From contig NZ_JAAZQD010000004.1 of NCBI RefSeq assembly GCF_012395255.1, forward strand, positions 434,001 through 498,000: a DNA stretch of 64,000 bases. Reading direction: 5' to 3'. The position numbers and the translations under genes are program-made. A model generated the notes under the pieces. The model was given only the letters and a program-made list of their open reading frames with translations, made no database searches and was not told the DNA's origin. This document shows positions 34,419 to 46,586 of the stretch, piece after piece; within the stretch, counting starts at the first letter, position 1, and the number at the start of each line of letters is the position of its first letter. This DNA comes from Oleiagrimonas citrea (lineage in GTDB: Bacteria > Pseudomonadota > Gammaproteobacteria > Xanthomonadales > Rhodanobacteraceae).

Positions 34419-34446
34419 TCTGACGTTGGGGGCGTGAAAGGGTTCC
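34419..34446 (-). promoter_or_regulatory. ECF/sigma-E-like promoter between rpoN and hpf
   Basis: On the minus strand GGAACC is followed, with GAAC-N18-TC spacing, by GTCAGA, which fits the RpoE-type consensus GGAACTT-N15/16-GTC/TCTGA. It lies 10 bases past the rpoN stop and about 180 bases before the hpf ATG. Functional use is not shown. Confidence 0.4.
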
Positions 34447-34456
34447 CTCAAGTTTC

Positions 34457-35908
<1,452 letters not shown>

Positions 35909-36010
35909 CCGTTAATGCAAGTGCTGGGGTGTCAGGTTCATCCTAACCCTATGCGTCGGCCCGAACCAGCGCCTACGCATGCAATCGGTGAAGGCGGTCT
36001 CGCTGCGGCG

Positions 36011-36730
36011 TCAGAGCTTGAACTCGTGGCCCAGGTAGACCTCTCGAACCTTCGGGTCGGCGAGGATGTGCGCCGGGTTGCCCCGAGCCAGCACTTCGCC
36101 TTCGTTGAGGATGTAGGCCCGGTCGCAGATGCCCAGCGTTTCACGCACGTTGTGATCGGTGATCAGCACGCCGATGCCGCGGTCCTTGAGGTGGCGCACG
36201 ATGCGCTGGATCTCGCCGACGGAGATCGGGTCGACGCCAGCGAAGGGTTCGTCCAGCAGCATGAAGCGCGGACGGCCGGCCAGTGCGCGGGCGATCTCCA
36301 CACGCCGGCGTTCGCCGCCGGACAGGCTGATGCCTTTCTGCGTGGCGATGTGGCTGATTTTCAGCTCGTCCAGCAGGGAATCCAGTTCCTTGCCGCGTTC
36401 GCGTGCGTCGAGATCGTCGCGCAGTTCCAGCACAGCCATGATGTTGTCGGCCACACTCAGGCGTCGGAACACCGACGGCTCCTGCGGCAGGTAGCCGATA
36501 CCCATGCGCGCACGTTCGTGCATGGGCTGCCCGGTGATGTCGGTCTTGTCCAGGCGGATGCTGCCGGCATCGGCGGGAATCAGGCCGACCACCATGTAGA
36601 AACAGGTGGTCTTGCCCGCGCCGTTGGGGCCGAGCAGGCCGACGACTTCGCCCTCGCGGATGGAGAAGCCGAAGTCGCGGACCACCTGGCGCTGACGGAA
36701 GCGTTTCTGCAGGCCTTGCGCAGTAAGCAT
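36011..36730 (-). CDS. lptB: LPS export ABC transporter ATP-binding protein
   Basis: The 239-aa ATPase powers LPS extraction from the inner membrane with LptF/G. It has Walker A GPNGAGKT (about 34-41), the Q-loop [12 protein letters not shown], signature LSGGERRR (about 138) and Walker [14 protein letters not shown], and the LptB-type C-terminal [10 protein letters not shown]. It starts 7 bases after lptA. Its place in kdsD-kdsC-lptC-lptA-lptB-rpoN is conserved in gammaproteobacteria. Confidence 0.97.
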   Translation of the reverse strand: MLTAQGLQKRFRQRQVVRDFGFSIREGEVVGLLGPNGAGKTTCFYMVVGLIPADAGSIRLDKTDITGQPMHERARMGIGYLPQEPSVFRRLSVADNIMAVLELRDDLDARERGKELDSLLDELKISHIATQKGISLSGGERRRVEIARALAGRPRFMLLDEPFAGVDPISVGEIQRIVRHLKDRGIGVLITDHNVRETLGICDRAYILNEGEVLARGNPAHILADPKVREVYLGHEFKL

Positions 36731-36737
36731 GCGGCGA

Positions 36738-37400
36738 TCAGTTCCCTGCTGCGGCGCTGGCGGCGGCAGCCGGCGCGGGCGTGGAGGAGGCGGCAGGCGG
36801 CGTTGCCGCGCTGGCTGAAGTCGCGGGCGCCGAGGGCTTCGGCGGCGCGCTCTTGGCGGGCTTCTGCTTGGCCTGGAAGACCAGGTGCACGCGGTTGTCG
36901 CCGTCGCTGTGCGCAGTCATGGTGCTGGTCTTGGTGTCGTAGACCAGCCGGTCGCCGCTGGCGCTGCCGCGGCCGGCCTGCTTGACGTGTGCGCTGCCGG
37001 TAAGGATCGCGACGCCGCCGGGCACGTTGTAGTCGATGCTGTCGGCGTTGCCGGTCATCAGATTGTCGTGGTCGTCCAGCTGCTGGATGTGCGCGTGGCC
37101 GGTCAGCACCACGCGCTTGACCTGCGACTGGCCATCGAAGTGGATGGTTGCCAGGTTGCCGGTCGCCTTCAGCGTGCCCTGCGTGATCACGACATCGCCC
37201 TTGATGTGGCTGACGCCGTTGGGCTGCGCGGTGGCATCGGCCGACTTGGCGTCGACGTTGACCGGCTTGGAGCGGTCGCTCTGCTTGGCGTTCGCCGTAG
37301 CGCACAGCAGCACGCCCAGCAGGGCGAGCAGCGCGGGACGCCAGACGCGGCGCACGTCAGCGCTTCGAGGTGCTGGGCTTGAAGGTGCCATGGAAGTCAT
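36738..37400 (-). CDS. lptA: Periplasmic LPS transport protein LptA
   Basis: The 220-aa product has a signal peptide ([20 protein letters not shown]) and an OstA-like beta-jellyroll (residues about 40-165) with the usual [15 protein letters not shown] and 'ADSIDYNV' type strands. It bridges inner and outer membranes with LptC and LptD. The last 45 residues are an Ala/Pro/Ser-rich tail, longer than in E. coli. ATG 37400 has GGAG about 9 bases upstream but overlaps lptC by 44 bases; GTG 37355, just past the lptC stop, is an alternative start. Confidence 0.9.
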   Translation of the reverse strand: MTSMAPSSPAPRSADVRRVWRPALLALLGVLLCATANAKQSDRSKPVNVDAKSADATAQPNGVSHIKGDVVITQGTLKATGNLATIHFDGQSQVKRVVLTGHAHIQQLDDHDNLMTGNADSIDYNVPGGVAILTGSAHVKQAGRGSASGDRLVYDTKTSTMTAHSDGDNRVHLVFQAKQKPAKSAPPKPSAPATSASAATPPAASSTPAPAAAASAAAGN

Positions 37401-37941
37401 TCAGAAGCTCCATATGCTTGGTATCGAGATCGGCGCGCATGCCGATTCCCGTCATCGTAGCGGTTCCCTGGTGCATGACGACATGCTCGTCGGTCTGCAC
37501 CTTGTTCTTCTTGGGCCAGGCGGTGACATCGCTGGTGTCGATGCTGGCGGCGGCCGTACCGGCATAGGCCTTGCGCCGCATCTTGACCGCGCCCTGCAGC
37601 TTCAGTTCGTCGCCCTTGGCGCTGACCCAGCCGTAGTCGGAGTGGCCGGTCCAGGGTTCGCCCGGCTCGCGCTTCGGCGGCAGCAGGAATTTCGGCTGGT
37701 TCAGGTACAGCGAGTCGTCGCCTTCGCGGCGTTCCAGCCGCGGAGCCTGCAGACGATAACTCAGCTTGCCGTTGTCGCCGTAGCCGTACAGGGTGAAGTC
37801 GTGCAGGGTGTAGCCCGAGCGCGGAGGACCGGCGTCCATGCGGTTGTTGCGCGTCGGCTGCAGCCACCACACCAGGAGTTGCACCACGCCGATCGCCAGC
37901 GCCAGCGCGACCATGCTCGCGATCAGGCGGCGCGTGCTCAC
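37357..37941 (-). CDS. lptC: LPS export system protein LptC
   Basis: The 194-aa protein has a single N-terminal membrane anchor ([22 protein letters not shown]) and an LptC-type beta-jellyroll that receives LPS from LptBFG and passes it to LptA. Family-like segments include LYGYGDNGKLSYRLQAPRL and [17 protein letters not shown]. The start is GTG 37941, overlapping the kdsC TGA as GTGA, so translation is probably coupled. The longer open frame upstream is not coding. Confidence 0.92.
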   Translation of the reverse strand: MSTRRLIASMVALALAIGVVQLLVWWLQPTRNNRMDAGPPRSGYTLHDFTLYGYGDNGKLSYRLQAPRLERREGDDSLYLNQPKFLLPPKREPGEPWTGHSDYGWVSAKGDELKLQGAVKMRRKAYAGTAAASIDTSDVTAWPKKNKVQTDEHVVMHQGTATMTGIGMRADLDTKHMELLNDFHGTFKPSTSKR

Positions 37942-38486
37942 GACCAGCGCTCGTATTCGGCGGCGGACTTGCCCTGCGCGGCGAGGATCATGTCGCAGAC
38001 TTCGCGGGCCGCGCCCTCGCCGCCGCGCAGGCGTGTCTGCCAGTGTGCCTGTTCGGCGACCCAGGCGTGCGCGTTGGCCACGGCCACGGCCAGACCGACT
38101 ACGCGCATCGGCGCCAGGTCGGGCAAGTCGTCGCCGACGAAGGCGGCCTGCTCGGGTTTCAGCGACAGCGCATCGAGCAGCTCGTCGAGGCTCTCGCGCT
38201 TGTTGCTCTGGCCCTGATAGAGGTGGGCGATGCCGAGATCGTTGGCGCGTTCGGCCAGTGCGTGACTGATGCGCGCGGTGATGAAGGCCACCTCGATGCC
38301 GTGGGCGTGCAGGCGCTTGAGGCCGAGACCGTCGTGGGCATGGAACAACTTGGTCTCGCGTCCATCCGCGCCGTACCACAGGCGGCCGTCGGTCAGGGTG
38401 CCGTCGACATCGAAGGCGACCAGCCGCACGCGTGCCGCGCGCTCGCGCACCGCATCGGGAACATCGGTCAGGAAATCGAAGGGCAT
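37938..38486 (-). CDS. kdsC: 3-deoxy-D-manno-octulosonate 8-phosphate phosphatase
   Basis: HAD-family phosphatase that makes free KDO for lipid A inner core. The 182-aa product has the catalytic [11 protein letters not shown] motif (about residues 24-34), [20 protein letters not shown] and the metal-binding VGDDLPDL (about 118). It is a tetrameric family without a cap domain, and the length fits. It is downstream of kdsD, the preceding pathway step, and coupled to lptC. Confidence 0.96.
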   Translation of the reverse strand: MPFDFLTDVPDAVRERAARVRLVAFDVDGTLTDGRLWYGADGRETKLFHAHDGLGLKRLHAHGIEVAFITARISHALAERANDLGIAHLYQGQSNKRESLDELLDALSLKPEQAAFVGDDLPDLAPMRVVGLAVAVANAHAWVAEQAHWQTRLRGGEGAAREVCDMILAAQGKSAAEYERWS

Positions 38487-38563
38487 CGGATCGGATCGGC
38501 AGTGAAAACGACAGGCGGCATGCTACCAGAGCCGCCGCCGTGGACGCCTTGCGGAAGGCGGAT

Positions 38564-39580
38564 TCAGACCACGCGCGCGCGCAGCAGGTCGTGGATGTTT
38601 AGCGCGCCGACGACGACGTTGTCGGCATCGACCACCAGCAGGGCGTGAATCTGGTGCTTTTCCATCAGTTGCGCGGCCTCGACCGCCAGCTTGTCCGGCG
38701 TCACGGTCTTCGGGCCGCGGGTCATCAGGCTTTCGACGTTCGCGGCGCGCAGGTCGACGTTGTGGTCGTCCAGGGCGCGGCGCAGATCGCCGTCGGTGAA
38801 CACGCCGAGCAGGCGCTGATCGTCGTCGACCACGGCCGTCATGCCCAGGCGCTTGCGGGTCATCTCCATCAGCGCCTCGGTCAGGCTGGCTCGCGGCGAG
38901 ATGCGCGGGATACCGTCGTCGCGATGCATGATGTCGGCGATGTGCAGCAGCAGGCGGCGGCCGAGGCTGCCGGCAGGGTGCGAACGGGCGAAATCGTCGG
39001 CCGTGAAGCCACGCGCTTCCAGCAGCGCGACCGAAAGGGCGTCGCCCATGACCAGCGCTGCGGTGGTGCTGGCGGTCGGCGCCAGGCCCAGCGGGCAGGC
39101 CTCGGCGGGCACGCTGACGTCCAGATGCGCGTCCGCCTGCTGGGCGAGGGACGACTTCGGATTGCCGGTCATGGCGATCAGCGGGATGCCCTGGCGCTTG
39201 ATGACCGGCAGGATGAACAGCACTTCGTCGGTCTCGCCGGAGTTGGACAGCGCCAGCACCACGTCCTGCGGCATGATCATGCCCAGGTCGCCGTGGCTGG
39301 CTTCGCCAGGATGCACGAAGAAGGCGGGCGTGCCGGTCGAGGCCAGGGTGGCGGCGATCTTGCGCGCGATGTGGCCGGATTTGCCCATGCCGGTGACCAC
39401 CACGCGGCCCTCACAGGCCAGAATGGTGCGACAGGCGGCGCTGAAATCGCCGTCGATGCGCGGTTCCAGCGAACGGATCGCGGCGGCTTCGGTGGCGATG
39501 ACGGTGCGGGCGCTGCGGGCCAGACTGTCGGCCGTGACGGGCGCCGGGCTCAGCGTGGCCGGGGCGGTTTCGGTACTCAT
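38564..39580 (-). CDS. kdsD: D-arabinose-5-phosphate isomerase
   Basis: Interconverts ribulose-5-P and arabinose-5-P, the first step to KDO. The 338-aa product has an SIS domain (about 50-190; VVTGMGKSGHIARKIAATLASTGTPAFFVHPGEASHGDLG) and two CBS domains (about 215-335). Residues of the KdsD/GutQ/KpsF active site are visible in GKSG and PGEASHGDLG (these fall in the region just listed). I used ATG 39580; the frame is open further upstream but unconserved. It is divergent from ibaG, with about 205 bases between. Confidence 0.95.
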   Translation of the reverse strand: MSTETAPATLSPAPVTADSLARSARTVIATEAAAIRSLEPRIDGDFSAACRTILACEGRVVVTGMGKSGHIARKIAATLASTGTPAFFVHPGEASHGDLGMIMPQDVVLALSNSGETDEVLFILPVIKRQGIPLIAMTGNPKSSLAQQADAHLDVSVPAEACPLGLAPTASTTAALVMGDALSVALLEARGFTADDFARSHPAGSLGRRLLLHIADIMHRDDGIPRISPRASLTEALMEMTRKRLGMTAVVDDDQRLLGVFTDGDLRRALDDHNVDLRAANVESLMTRGPKTVTPDKLAVEAAQLMEKHQIHALLVVDADNVVVGALNIHDLLRARVV

Positions 39581-39786
39581 TGGTCTCTCCGGACGGGACA
39601 GCGCGCGAATGTGGCCCTGAACCGGGGCCGACGGGCGTGGTTTCTGTCGTTCCTGTGCCGCAGGTTTTCCATTACCATGCCATGATTGCATTTTACCTTT
39701 TCTTGACGGGCATGTGCGCCGTTGCGCATTCAGCAGCCGTTTCGTCTGCCGGCCCGTGCATCACCGTATCGAAGAACCCTTTATCC

Positions 39787-40050
39787 ATGATGGATCCAGT
39801 CAGCATCAAGAACCTGATCGAGAGCGGCCTCGAAGACGCGCGCGCCGACGTGCGCGGCGACGACGGCGTGCATTTCGAGGCCGACGTGGTGTGCGCCGCC
39901 TTCGCGGGCAAGCTGCCGCTGGCGCGTCATCGCCTGGTGTATGCGACGCTCGGCGAACGCATGGGCGGGGAGATCCACGCATTGAGTCTGAATACCTGGA
40001 CGCCCGAGGAAGCGCGCGAGCGCGGTCTCGACGTCGCCGGAGATTCATGA
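39787..40050 (+). CDS. ibaG: BolA/IbaG family protein
   Basis: The 87-aa protein has the BolA fold pattern: a short N-terminal helix (MMDPVSIKNLIESGL), a HFEADVVCAAFAGKLPLARHR strand-turn with a Cys in the glutaredoxin/Fe-S ligand region, and the helix-turn-helix-like EIHALSLNTWTPEEA. IbaG/BolA2 proteins act with monothiol glutaredoxins in iron-sulfur handling and acid response. Placement just before murA matches yrbA-murA in E. coli. The start is ATG 39787 or 39790. Confidence 0.88.
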   Translation: MMDPVSIKNLIESGLEDARADVRGDDGVHFEADVVCAAFAGKLPLARHRLVYATLGERMGGEIHALSLNTWTPEEARERGLDVAGDS

Positions 40051-41394
<1,344 letters not shown>

Positions 41395-41410
41395 TCTCGT
41401 CTTCGTTTGC

Positions 41411-41483
41411 GCGGCCTTCGCGGCCGTTGCGCGACGCTCCTGCCCGGACGGGCGGTAAGTCGGCGACGATGGTCGTCGCCGAC
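41411..41483. terminator. Hairpin pair in the murA / DUF3108 convergent junction
   Basis: Two hairpins follow murA: CGGCC-TTCGC-GGCCG near 41411-41425 and a perfect 11-bp stem at 41459-41483 with a 3-base loop. Neither has a T-run. Being symmetric, they could slow polymerase from both directions between the convergent genes. Confidence 0.4.
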
Positions 41484-41498
41484 CGAGCCCGTGAATCT

Positions 41499-42206
41499 TC
41501 AGTCGCGGCGGAAACTCTTCAGCAGCAGAGTCAGGTGACCGCCGGCGCGCTGCGCCAGCTTCACCGGCACCGGGTAGCGCTTGGGTACGTACCAGGCGGA
41601 GAAGTTCTTGCTGTCGTCGGTGCGGTCCACGCGCACGGCGTCGAAGCGGCCGGCGGGTACGTTCACCTCGCTCTTGCCTGTGATCGCGTAGCGCTGGATC
41701 TCGACGCGATCCTTCACGGCGACCGGCAGCGCGACGTGCCTTGCGCCGTCGGCCAGCGCGTAGCCCAGCGCCAGCGGCATGCTGTGGCGTTCGACCAATC
41801 CCGGCTTGGCGGCGTAGTCGAAGCGCTTGCCGCCGTCGGTGACCTGCACGGTGTCTTTCACCCAATCCACCTGCACGCGGCGCTGACGGCTCTTGATGGC
41901 TGCCTCCATGCGGTAGTCGTAGCTGAGCGCTTCGGGCTTGCCGTCATGCCAGCGGAAGCGCGAGGTCTCGTCGACGCTGGCGCCGAGCAGGCTGGCCAGA
42001 CCGGACGTGCCGCGCATGTGCGAGACGTAGGTCCAGTCGCTGCCGTCGCGGGTCAGGCGCAGCGTCGATTCGCCGATCGGCGAGCCGTTGCGCAGAACCT
42101 GGTAGGTCGCGGTGAACGGCGCGGGCGTGCCGGCGGCCAGGACGGAACCCGTGAAGCACAGTAGTGCGGTGGCGAGCAGGGAACGAAGAATATTCGGCGT
42201 ATGCAT
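41499..42206 (-). CDS. DUF3108 domain-containing periplasmic protein
   Basis: The 235-aa protein has a signal peptide (ILRSLLATALLCFTGSVLA, cut before AGTPAP) and a DUF3108 beta-rich domain with FTATYQVLRNGSPIGESTL, YDYRMEAA and a C-terminal SAWYVPKRYPVPVKL. These proteins resemble lipid-binding beta-barrel-like periplasmic factors, but the function is unknown. It is downstream of purN on the same strand. ATG 42206 was chosen at the signal peptide; the open frame to 42599 is antisense-type noise. Confidence 0.85.
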   Translation of the reverse strand: MHTPNILRSLLATALLCFTGSVLAAGTPAPFTATYQVLRNGSPIGESTLRLTRDGSDWTYVSHMRGTSGLASLLGASVDETSRFRWHDGKPEALSYDYRMEAAIKSRQRRVQVDWVKDTVQVTDGGKRFDYAAKPGLVERHSMPLALGYALADGARHVALPVAVKDRVEIQRYAITGKSEVNVPAGRFDAVRVDRTDDSKNFSAWYVPKRYPVPVKLAQRAGGHLTLLLKSFRRD

Positions 42207-42241
42207 GCGATCAGTGTGAGCGCACGATCCTGAATCGCGGC

Positions 42242-42910
42242 TCACGCCGGTTTCAGGCAGGCATCCTCGAGCCGCAGGGGGCTCGTCAACGGGACGTCGT
42301 CGAACACGATGCCCCGTTCGCCCAGATGCAGGCGGCCGCTGGCGATCAGGGCCACGGCGGCGGGCAGAAGACGATGCTCGAGCGGCAGCAGGCGTTCGGC
42401 CAGTGTGGTTTCGGTGTCGTCGGGACGCACGTCGATGCGGGCCTGGGCGATGACCGGGCCACCGTCCAGCTCGGGACTGACGAAATGCACGCTCGCGCCA
42501 TGCTCGGCGTCGCCGGCTTCCAGTGCGCGGCGGTGCGTGTGCAGACCGCGGTATTTGGGAAGTAGCGAAGGGTGCACGTTGATCATGCGGCCGCGCCATG
42601 GATTCACGGCGTCTGCGTCCAGGATGCGCATGAAACCGGCCAGCACCAGCAGCTCCGCGCCGCTTTCGGCGACGCGGCGGAACAGTTCCAGGTCGTAGTC
42701 GCGACGCGTGGCGTAGCCGGCCGGGTCCAAGGCGAGCGTGGCGATGCCAGCCGCTTCCGCATGGCGCAGGGCGGGGGCCTCGGCGCGGTCGCTGGCGACC
42801 AGACGCAGATCGATGGGCAGTCCTGCGTCGCGGGCGCGGATCAATGCCTGCAGGTTGCTGCCGCGGCCGGACGCCAGCACGGCTACGGGCAAGGTCGAAC
42901 GTTCGGTCAT
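42242..42910 (-). CDS. purN: Phosphoribosylglycinamide formyltransferase
   Basis: Third step of de novo purine synthesis: formylates GAR with 10-formyl-THF. The 222-aa product has VLASGRGSNLQAL, LAGFMRIL, the catalytic Asn-His-Asp set (INVHPSLLPKYRG with the N and H; HFVSPELDGGPVI with the D about residue 150). I used ATG 42910, 25 bases past the purM stop; ATG 42958 would overlap purM. The purM-purN order is standard. Confidence 0.95.
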   Translation of the reverse strand: MTERSTLPVAVLASGRGSNLQALIRARDAGLPIDLRLVASDRAEAPALRHAEAAGIATLALDPAGYATRRDYDLELFRRVAESGAELLVLAGFMRILDADAVNPWRGRMINVHPSLLPKYRGLHTHRRALEAGDAEHGASVHFVSPELDGGPVIAQARIDVRPDDTETTLAERLLPLEHRLLPAAVALIASGRLHLGERGIVFDDVPLTSPLRLEDACLKPA

Positions 42911-42935
42911 GCGGAGATGCGCAGTCGCTGCCGCA

Positions 42936-43988
42936 TCAGGCGATGTGCACGCGCGCATCGTCCGATGCGTCGGTCACGCGGCCGATGACCTGTGCGGAGA
43001 GTTCGTGGGCGCGCAGCGCGTCGATGGCGGTGTCGGCCTGGTCCGCGGCGAGGATCAGCGTGAAGCCGATGCCGCAGTTGAAGGTGCGCCACATTTCCTC
43101 GCGCGCAATGTTGCCTTCGCGCTGCAGCCAGTCGAACACCGCGGGCAGGGTCCACGTGCTGCTGTCCAGCTCGATGCCCAGTCCGTCCGGCACCACGCGG
43201 ATGATGTTCTCCAGCAGGCCGCCGCCGGTAATGTGTGCCATGCCGTGCACCGCGATCTGCTTGCGCAGGGCCAGCATCGGCTTGACGTACAGCGTGGTCG
43301 GCGCCATCAGCGCGTCGACCAGCGGGGTGCCGTCCAGGTCCATGCCCAGCTTGTCGCTGTCGGGTGTGACGCCTGCGCGCTCGAGAATGCGCCGGATCAG
43401 CGAATAGCCGTTCGAGTGCGGTCCGGACGAGGCGACGCCGACGATGACATCGTCCTTGCGGATCGCGCTGCCGTCGAGCAGTTCGGACTTCTCCACCGCG
43501 CCGACCGAGAAGCCGGCCAGATCGTATTCGCCGGGCGGGTACATGTCCGGCATTTCCGCGGTCTCGCCGCCGATCAGCGCGCAGCCGGACAGTTCGCAGC
43601 CGCGCGCGATGCCGCTGACCACGGCGGCGGCCACGTTCACGTCCAGCTTGCCGGTGGCGAAATAGTCGAGGAAGAACAGCGGCTCGGCGCCCTGCACCAG
43701 GATGTCGTTGACACACATGCCGACCAGATCGATGCCGATGGTGTCATGACGGTTCAGCTGCTGCGCCAGCTTCAGCTTGGTGCCCACGCCGTCTGTGCCC
43801 GAGACCAGCACCGGCTCGCGGTAGCGGCCGGCCATGTCGAACAGCGCGCCGAAACCGCCCAGGCCGCCCATCACTTCCGGGCGCATGGTGCGTTTGACCA
43901 TCGGCTTGATGCGTTCGACCAGCGCGTTGCCGGCGTCGATGTCCACGCCGGCGGCGCGATAGGTGAGGGCGTCGTTTTCGGCGGACAT
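42936..43988 (-). CDS. purM: Phosphoribosylformylglycinamidine cyclo-ligase (AIR synthetase)
   Basis: ATP-dependent ring closure of FGAM to AIR. The product is 350 aa from ATG 43988 ([23 protein letters not shown]); ATG 44021 would add 11 residues. Motifs are [16 protein letters not shown] (the metal/ATP signature), [37 protein letters not shown] and [11 protein letters not shown]. It sits divergent from the DUF2066 gene with about 160 bases between, a likely promoter region (PurR-type boxes were not clearly seen). Confidence 0.95.
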   Translation of the reverse strand: MSAENDALTYRAAGVDIDAGNALVERIKPMVKRTMRPEVMGGLGGFGALFDMAGRYREPVLVSGTDGVGTKLKLAQQLNRHDTIGIDLVGMCVNDILVQGAEPLFFLDYFATGKLDVNVAAAVVSGIARGCELSGCALIGGETAEMPDMYPPGEYDLAGFSVGAVEKSELLDGSAIRKDDVIVGVASSGPHSNGYSLIRRILERAGVTPDSDKLGMDLDGTPLVDALMAPTTLYVKPMLALRKQIAVHGMAHITGGGLLENIIRVVPDGLGIELDSSTWTLPAVFDWLQREGNIAREEMWRTFNCGIGFTLILAADQADTAIDALRAHELSAQVIGRVTDASDDARVHIA

Positions 43989-44148
43989 GCGTTCGTATCC
44001 GGTCGCGGGGTCGGGAATCATCGCGTGGCAGGTCGTGCCGACGCGGGTCTCAGAGCGCCCATGATAGACGTTGCAGCCTCAATTGGGCAGACTTTCGGGA
44101 AGAGTCGCCACGAAGGCGGCCGTGATTTTCCGCTCTGCGAGTGCCTCG

Positions 44149-44835
44149 ATGCGTATCCGTTCCTTGTTGATTCTTGCCCTGGCGTTGGTCTGCGCCGTCG
44201 TCGTCCCGCCGCGTGCGCATGCGCAGAATGCCGGTTACGGCGTCACAGTTCCGGTCAGCGACACGTCCGATGCGCAACGCGACCACGCGTTCGCCGTGGC
44301 GCTGGGCGATGTGCTCACGCGCACGGCCGGCGCGTCGATCACTGGTGCATCGGGTTACACCGATGCGCTGGGCACCGCATCGAGCCTGGTGCAGAACTAT
44401 CGCTATCTGCGGGCCGCCGCGGGCGCTTCGCGTCCGTTCCTGCTGCAGGTGCAGTTCGATCCCGCTGCCGTGCAGGAATTGGCCGGAAGCTTGCAGAAGC
44501 AGCTCGCGGCGCAGAATGCCTCCGCGGTCGCGCCCACGTCCGCGGCCTCGGCCGCGATGCCCGGTGCATCCGCCATGAGTCGTCAGGACGCCACGCTCTG
44601 GGTCGCACCAATGCAGTCCGGACTGGATCTTCCGCAGTTGCTGTCCGTGCTGCGCGCGAATCCGCAGGTGGCTTCGGTCGAACCGATCGGTGCGGACGGT
44701 GACGGCGTGATGCTTCGACTGCACGCGCGCAGCGCGATCTCCACCGTGCTGCCGTCGCTGCAGGCCAGCGGCCACCTGCAGCGCGATGCCGTCGATCACC
44801 CCGGCGCCGACGTCAGCCTGCGCTGGCTGCGGTGA
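44149..44835 (+). CDS. DUF2066 domain-containing exported protein
   Basis: The 228-aa product starts at ATG 44149 with a signal peptide (RIRSLLILALALVCAVVVP, cut after AHA). It has a DUF2066 region (VPVSDTSDAQRDHAFAVALGDVLTRTAG, about 35-65, continuing to about 225). The function is unknown. The DUF2066-pgsA-perM-hda gene order next to purM/purN is conserved in Xanthomonadales and related gammaproteobacteria, which supports the call. An Ala-rich stretch sits mid-protein. Confidence 0.8.
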   Translation: MRIRSLLILALALVCAVVVPPRAHAQNAGYGVTVPVSDTSDAQRDHAFAVALGDVLTRTAGASITGASGYTDALGTASSLVQNYRYLRAAAGASRPFLLQVQFDPAAVQELAGSLQKQLAAQNASAVAPTSAASAAMPGASAMSRQDATLWVAPMQSGLDLPQLLSVLRANPQVASVEPIGADGDGVMLRLHARSAISTVLPSLQASGHLQRDAVDHPGADVSLRWLR

Positions 44836-44859
44836 GGACGACGGAGGCATGGGCCGGCG

Positions 44860-45456
44860 ATGAATTCCACCACGACGATCTGGCGGCACCTGCCCAACCT
44901 GATCTCGTTGTTGCGCATTGCCCTGGTCGTGCCGGTGGCGTGGCTGATGCTGGAACATCGTTACGGCAGCGCGCTGTGGCTGGCGCTCGTCGCCGGTCTG
45001 TCCGACGCGCTCGATGGATGGATGGCGCGGCATTTCGGATGGCGCAGCCGTCTGGGCGCATTCCTGGACCCGGCCGCCGACAAGCTGCTGCTGATGACCA
45101 GCTACCTCGTCCTGGCGCTGATGGCGAAACTGCCCTGGTGGCTGGCGCTGCTGGTGCTGGGCCGCGACCTGGTCATTCTCGGCGGCGCGTTGGGTTATCG
45201 ACTGCTGATCGGGCCGTTCACGGCGCAGCCCAGCCGTATCGCCAAATTCTGCACCATGTTGCAGATTGTCTATGTATTGCTGGTCCTGCTGCGCAGCAGC
45301 GCCCTGCCGAGTCTGCATCTGCAGCCGATGCAATGGCTGGTCGCGTTGCTGACCGTGGCCAGTGGTCTGGATTATGTGCTGCGCTGGGCGGTTCGCGCCC
45401 GGCGCGAGGGACGGGCAGGACGACGCCATTCGAAGGAGACGCCGCATGACGCCTGA
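44860..45456 (+). CDS. CDP-alcohol phosphatidyltransferase (PgsA/cardiolipin-synthase-like)
   Basis: The 198-aa membrane protein has the family signature DALDGWMARHFGWRSRLGAFLDPAADK, equal to DG-x2-AR-x8-G-x3-D-x3-D (residues about 49-74), and about five membrane segments. Members join CDP-diacylglycerol to glycerol-3-P, inositol or phosphatidylglycerol. The exact alcohol is unclear; a PgsA-like phosphatidylglycerophosphate synthase or an eukaryotic-type cardiolipin synthase are both possible. It overlaps the next gene by 11 bases. Confidence 0.85.
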   Translation: MNSTTTIWRHLPNLISLLRIALVVPVAWLMLEHRYGSALWLALVAGLSDALDGWMARHFGWRSRLGAFLDPAADKLLLMTSYLVLALMAKLPWWLALLVLGRDLVILGGALGYRLLIGPFTAQPSRIAKFCTMLQIVYVLLVLLRSSALPSLHLQPMQWLVALLTVASGLDYVLRWAVRARREGRAGRRHSKETPHDA

Positions 45457-46585
45457 CGTTGCACGCCGCTGGCAGGGGCTGGCCATCATTCTCGTTCTGT
45501 TCGCCGTGCTATGGCTGCTGGCGCCGGTGCTGATGCCGTTCGCCGTGGCTGCGGGCTTTGCCTATCTGGGCGACCCCATCGCCGACCGGCTCGAACGCTG
45601 GAAGTTGAGCCGCACGGTGGCGGTCAGTCTGGTGTTCGCCTGCATGATCCTGGTGGTGGCTGGTGCGCTGCTGCTACTGGTGCCGCTGTTGCAGCATCAG
45701 ATCCGCAACCTGATCGACAACATTCCGCGCTATGTGGAGTGGGTGCGTGGCGTGGCCATGCCCTGGCTGCAGGTGCATCTGCATCTGGGCGCGAGTTCGT
45801 TCGACAGCCAGAAGCTGGTCGACACACTGAAGGAGCACATCGGTTCGGTCAGCGGTGTGGCAGCGGCAGTGCTGGGCCAGGTCTCGCGCTCTGGATTCGG
45901 CCTCATCGCCGGTCTCGCGAACTTGATTCTGATTCCGGTGGTGACGTTCTATCTGCTGCGCGACTGGGACGTGCTGATCGAGCGCATCGAGCGCATGCTG
46001 CCGCGCCGTCAGGCCCCGGTGATTCGTCGCCTGGCGCGAGAATCCGATCAAGTGCTGGGCGCCTTCGTGCGCGGTCAGATGCTGGTGATGCTGGCGCTGG
46101 GCGTGATCTACGGTACCGGTCTCACCCTGATGGGGCTGTCGGTGGGGCCGTTGATCGGCATGATCGCGGGGCTGCTCAGCTTCGTTCCGTACCTCGGCTT
46201 CATCATCGGTCTGGGCGCCAGTCTGATCGCGGCGCTGGTACAGTACGGCGACTGGATGCACATCGCACTGGTGCTGGTGGTGTTCGGCATCGGCCAGGTG
46301 CTGGAGGGCTATGTGCTGGTGCCCCGTCTGGTCGGCAACAAGATCGGTCTGCATCCGGTTGCGGTGATCTTTGCCGTGCTGGCGGGCGGCCATCTGTTCG
46401 GTTTTCTCGGCGTGCTGCTGGCGTTGCCCGCGGCGGCCATCATCATGGTGCTGCTGCGCTACGGCTACGAGCGTTATCAGGTCAGCGACCTGTATGGCCA
46501 CGGACACGAACCGCCGCCGGCGCTGGACGAAGGGGGCGTATCGCAGGCATCGTCCGTCCCTGACGCACCCGATTCGGACGATTGA
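45446..46585 (+). CDS. AI-2E family transporter (PerM-like)
   Basis: The 379-aa protein has about 7-8 membrane segments with the family motifs FAVAAGFAYLGDPIADRLE, the VVTFYLLRDWD segment (about residue 165), LGAFVRGQM, GLLSFVPYLGFIIG and GHLFGFLGVLLALPAAA. Known relatives include PerM and the AI-2 exporter TqsA; the substrate is not known, and transport of AI-2 by this branch is unproven. ATG 45446 has GAAGGAGA 8 bases upstream. It overlaps the phosphatidyltransferase gene and is followed by hda one base after its stop. Confidence 0.88.
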   Translation: MTPDVARRWQGLAIILVLFAVLWLLAPVLMPFAVAAGFAYLGDPIADRLERWKLSRTVAVSLVFACMILVVAGALLLLVPLLQHQIRNLIDNIPRYVEWVRGVAMPWLQVHLHLGASSFDSQKLVDTLKEHIGSVSGVAAAVLGQVSRSGFGLIAGLANLILIPVVTFYLLRDWDVLIERIERMLPRRQAPVIRRLARESDQVLGAFVRGQMLVMLALGVIYGTGLTLMGLSVGPLIGMIAGLLSFVPYLGFIIGLGASLIAALVQYGDWMHIALVLVVFGIGQVLEGYVLVPRLVGNKIGLHPVAVIFAVLAGGHLFGFLGVLLALPAAAIIMVLLRYGYERYQVSDLYGHGHEPPPALDEGGVSQASSVPDAPDSDD

Positions 46586-46586
46586 C

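Noticed and set aside
42738..44702. 654-codon plus-strand frame opposite purM and running into the DUF2066 gene
   Set aside because: Composition is typical antisense noise; purM and purN on the minus strand are certain.
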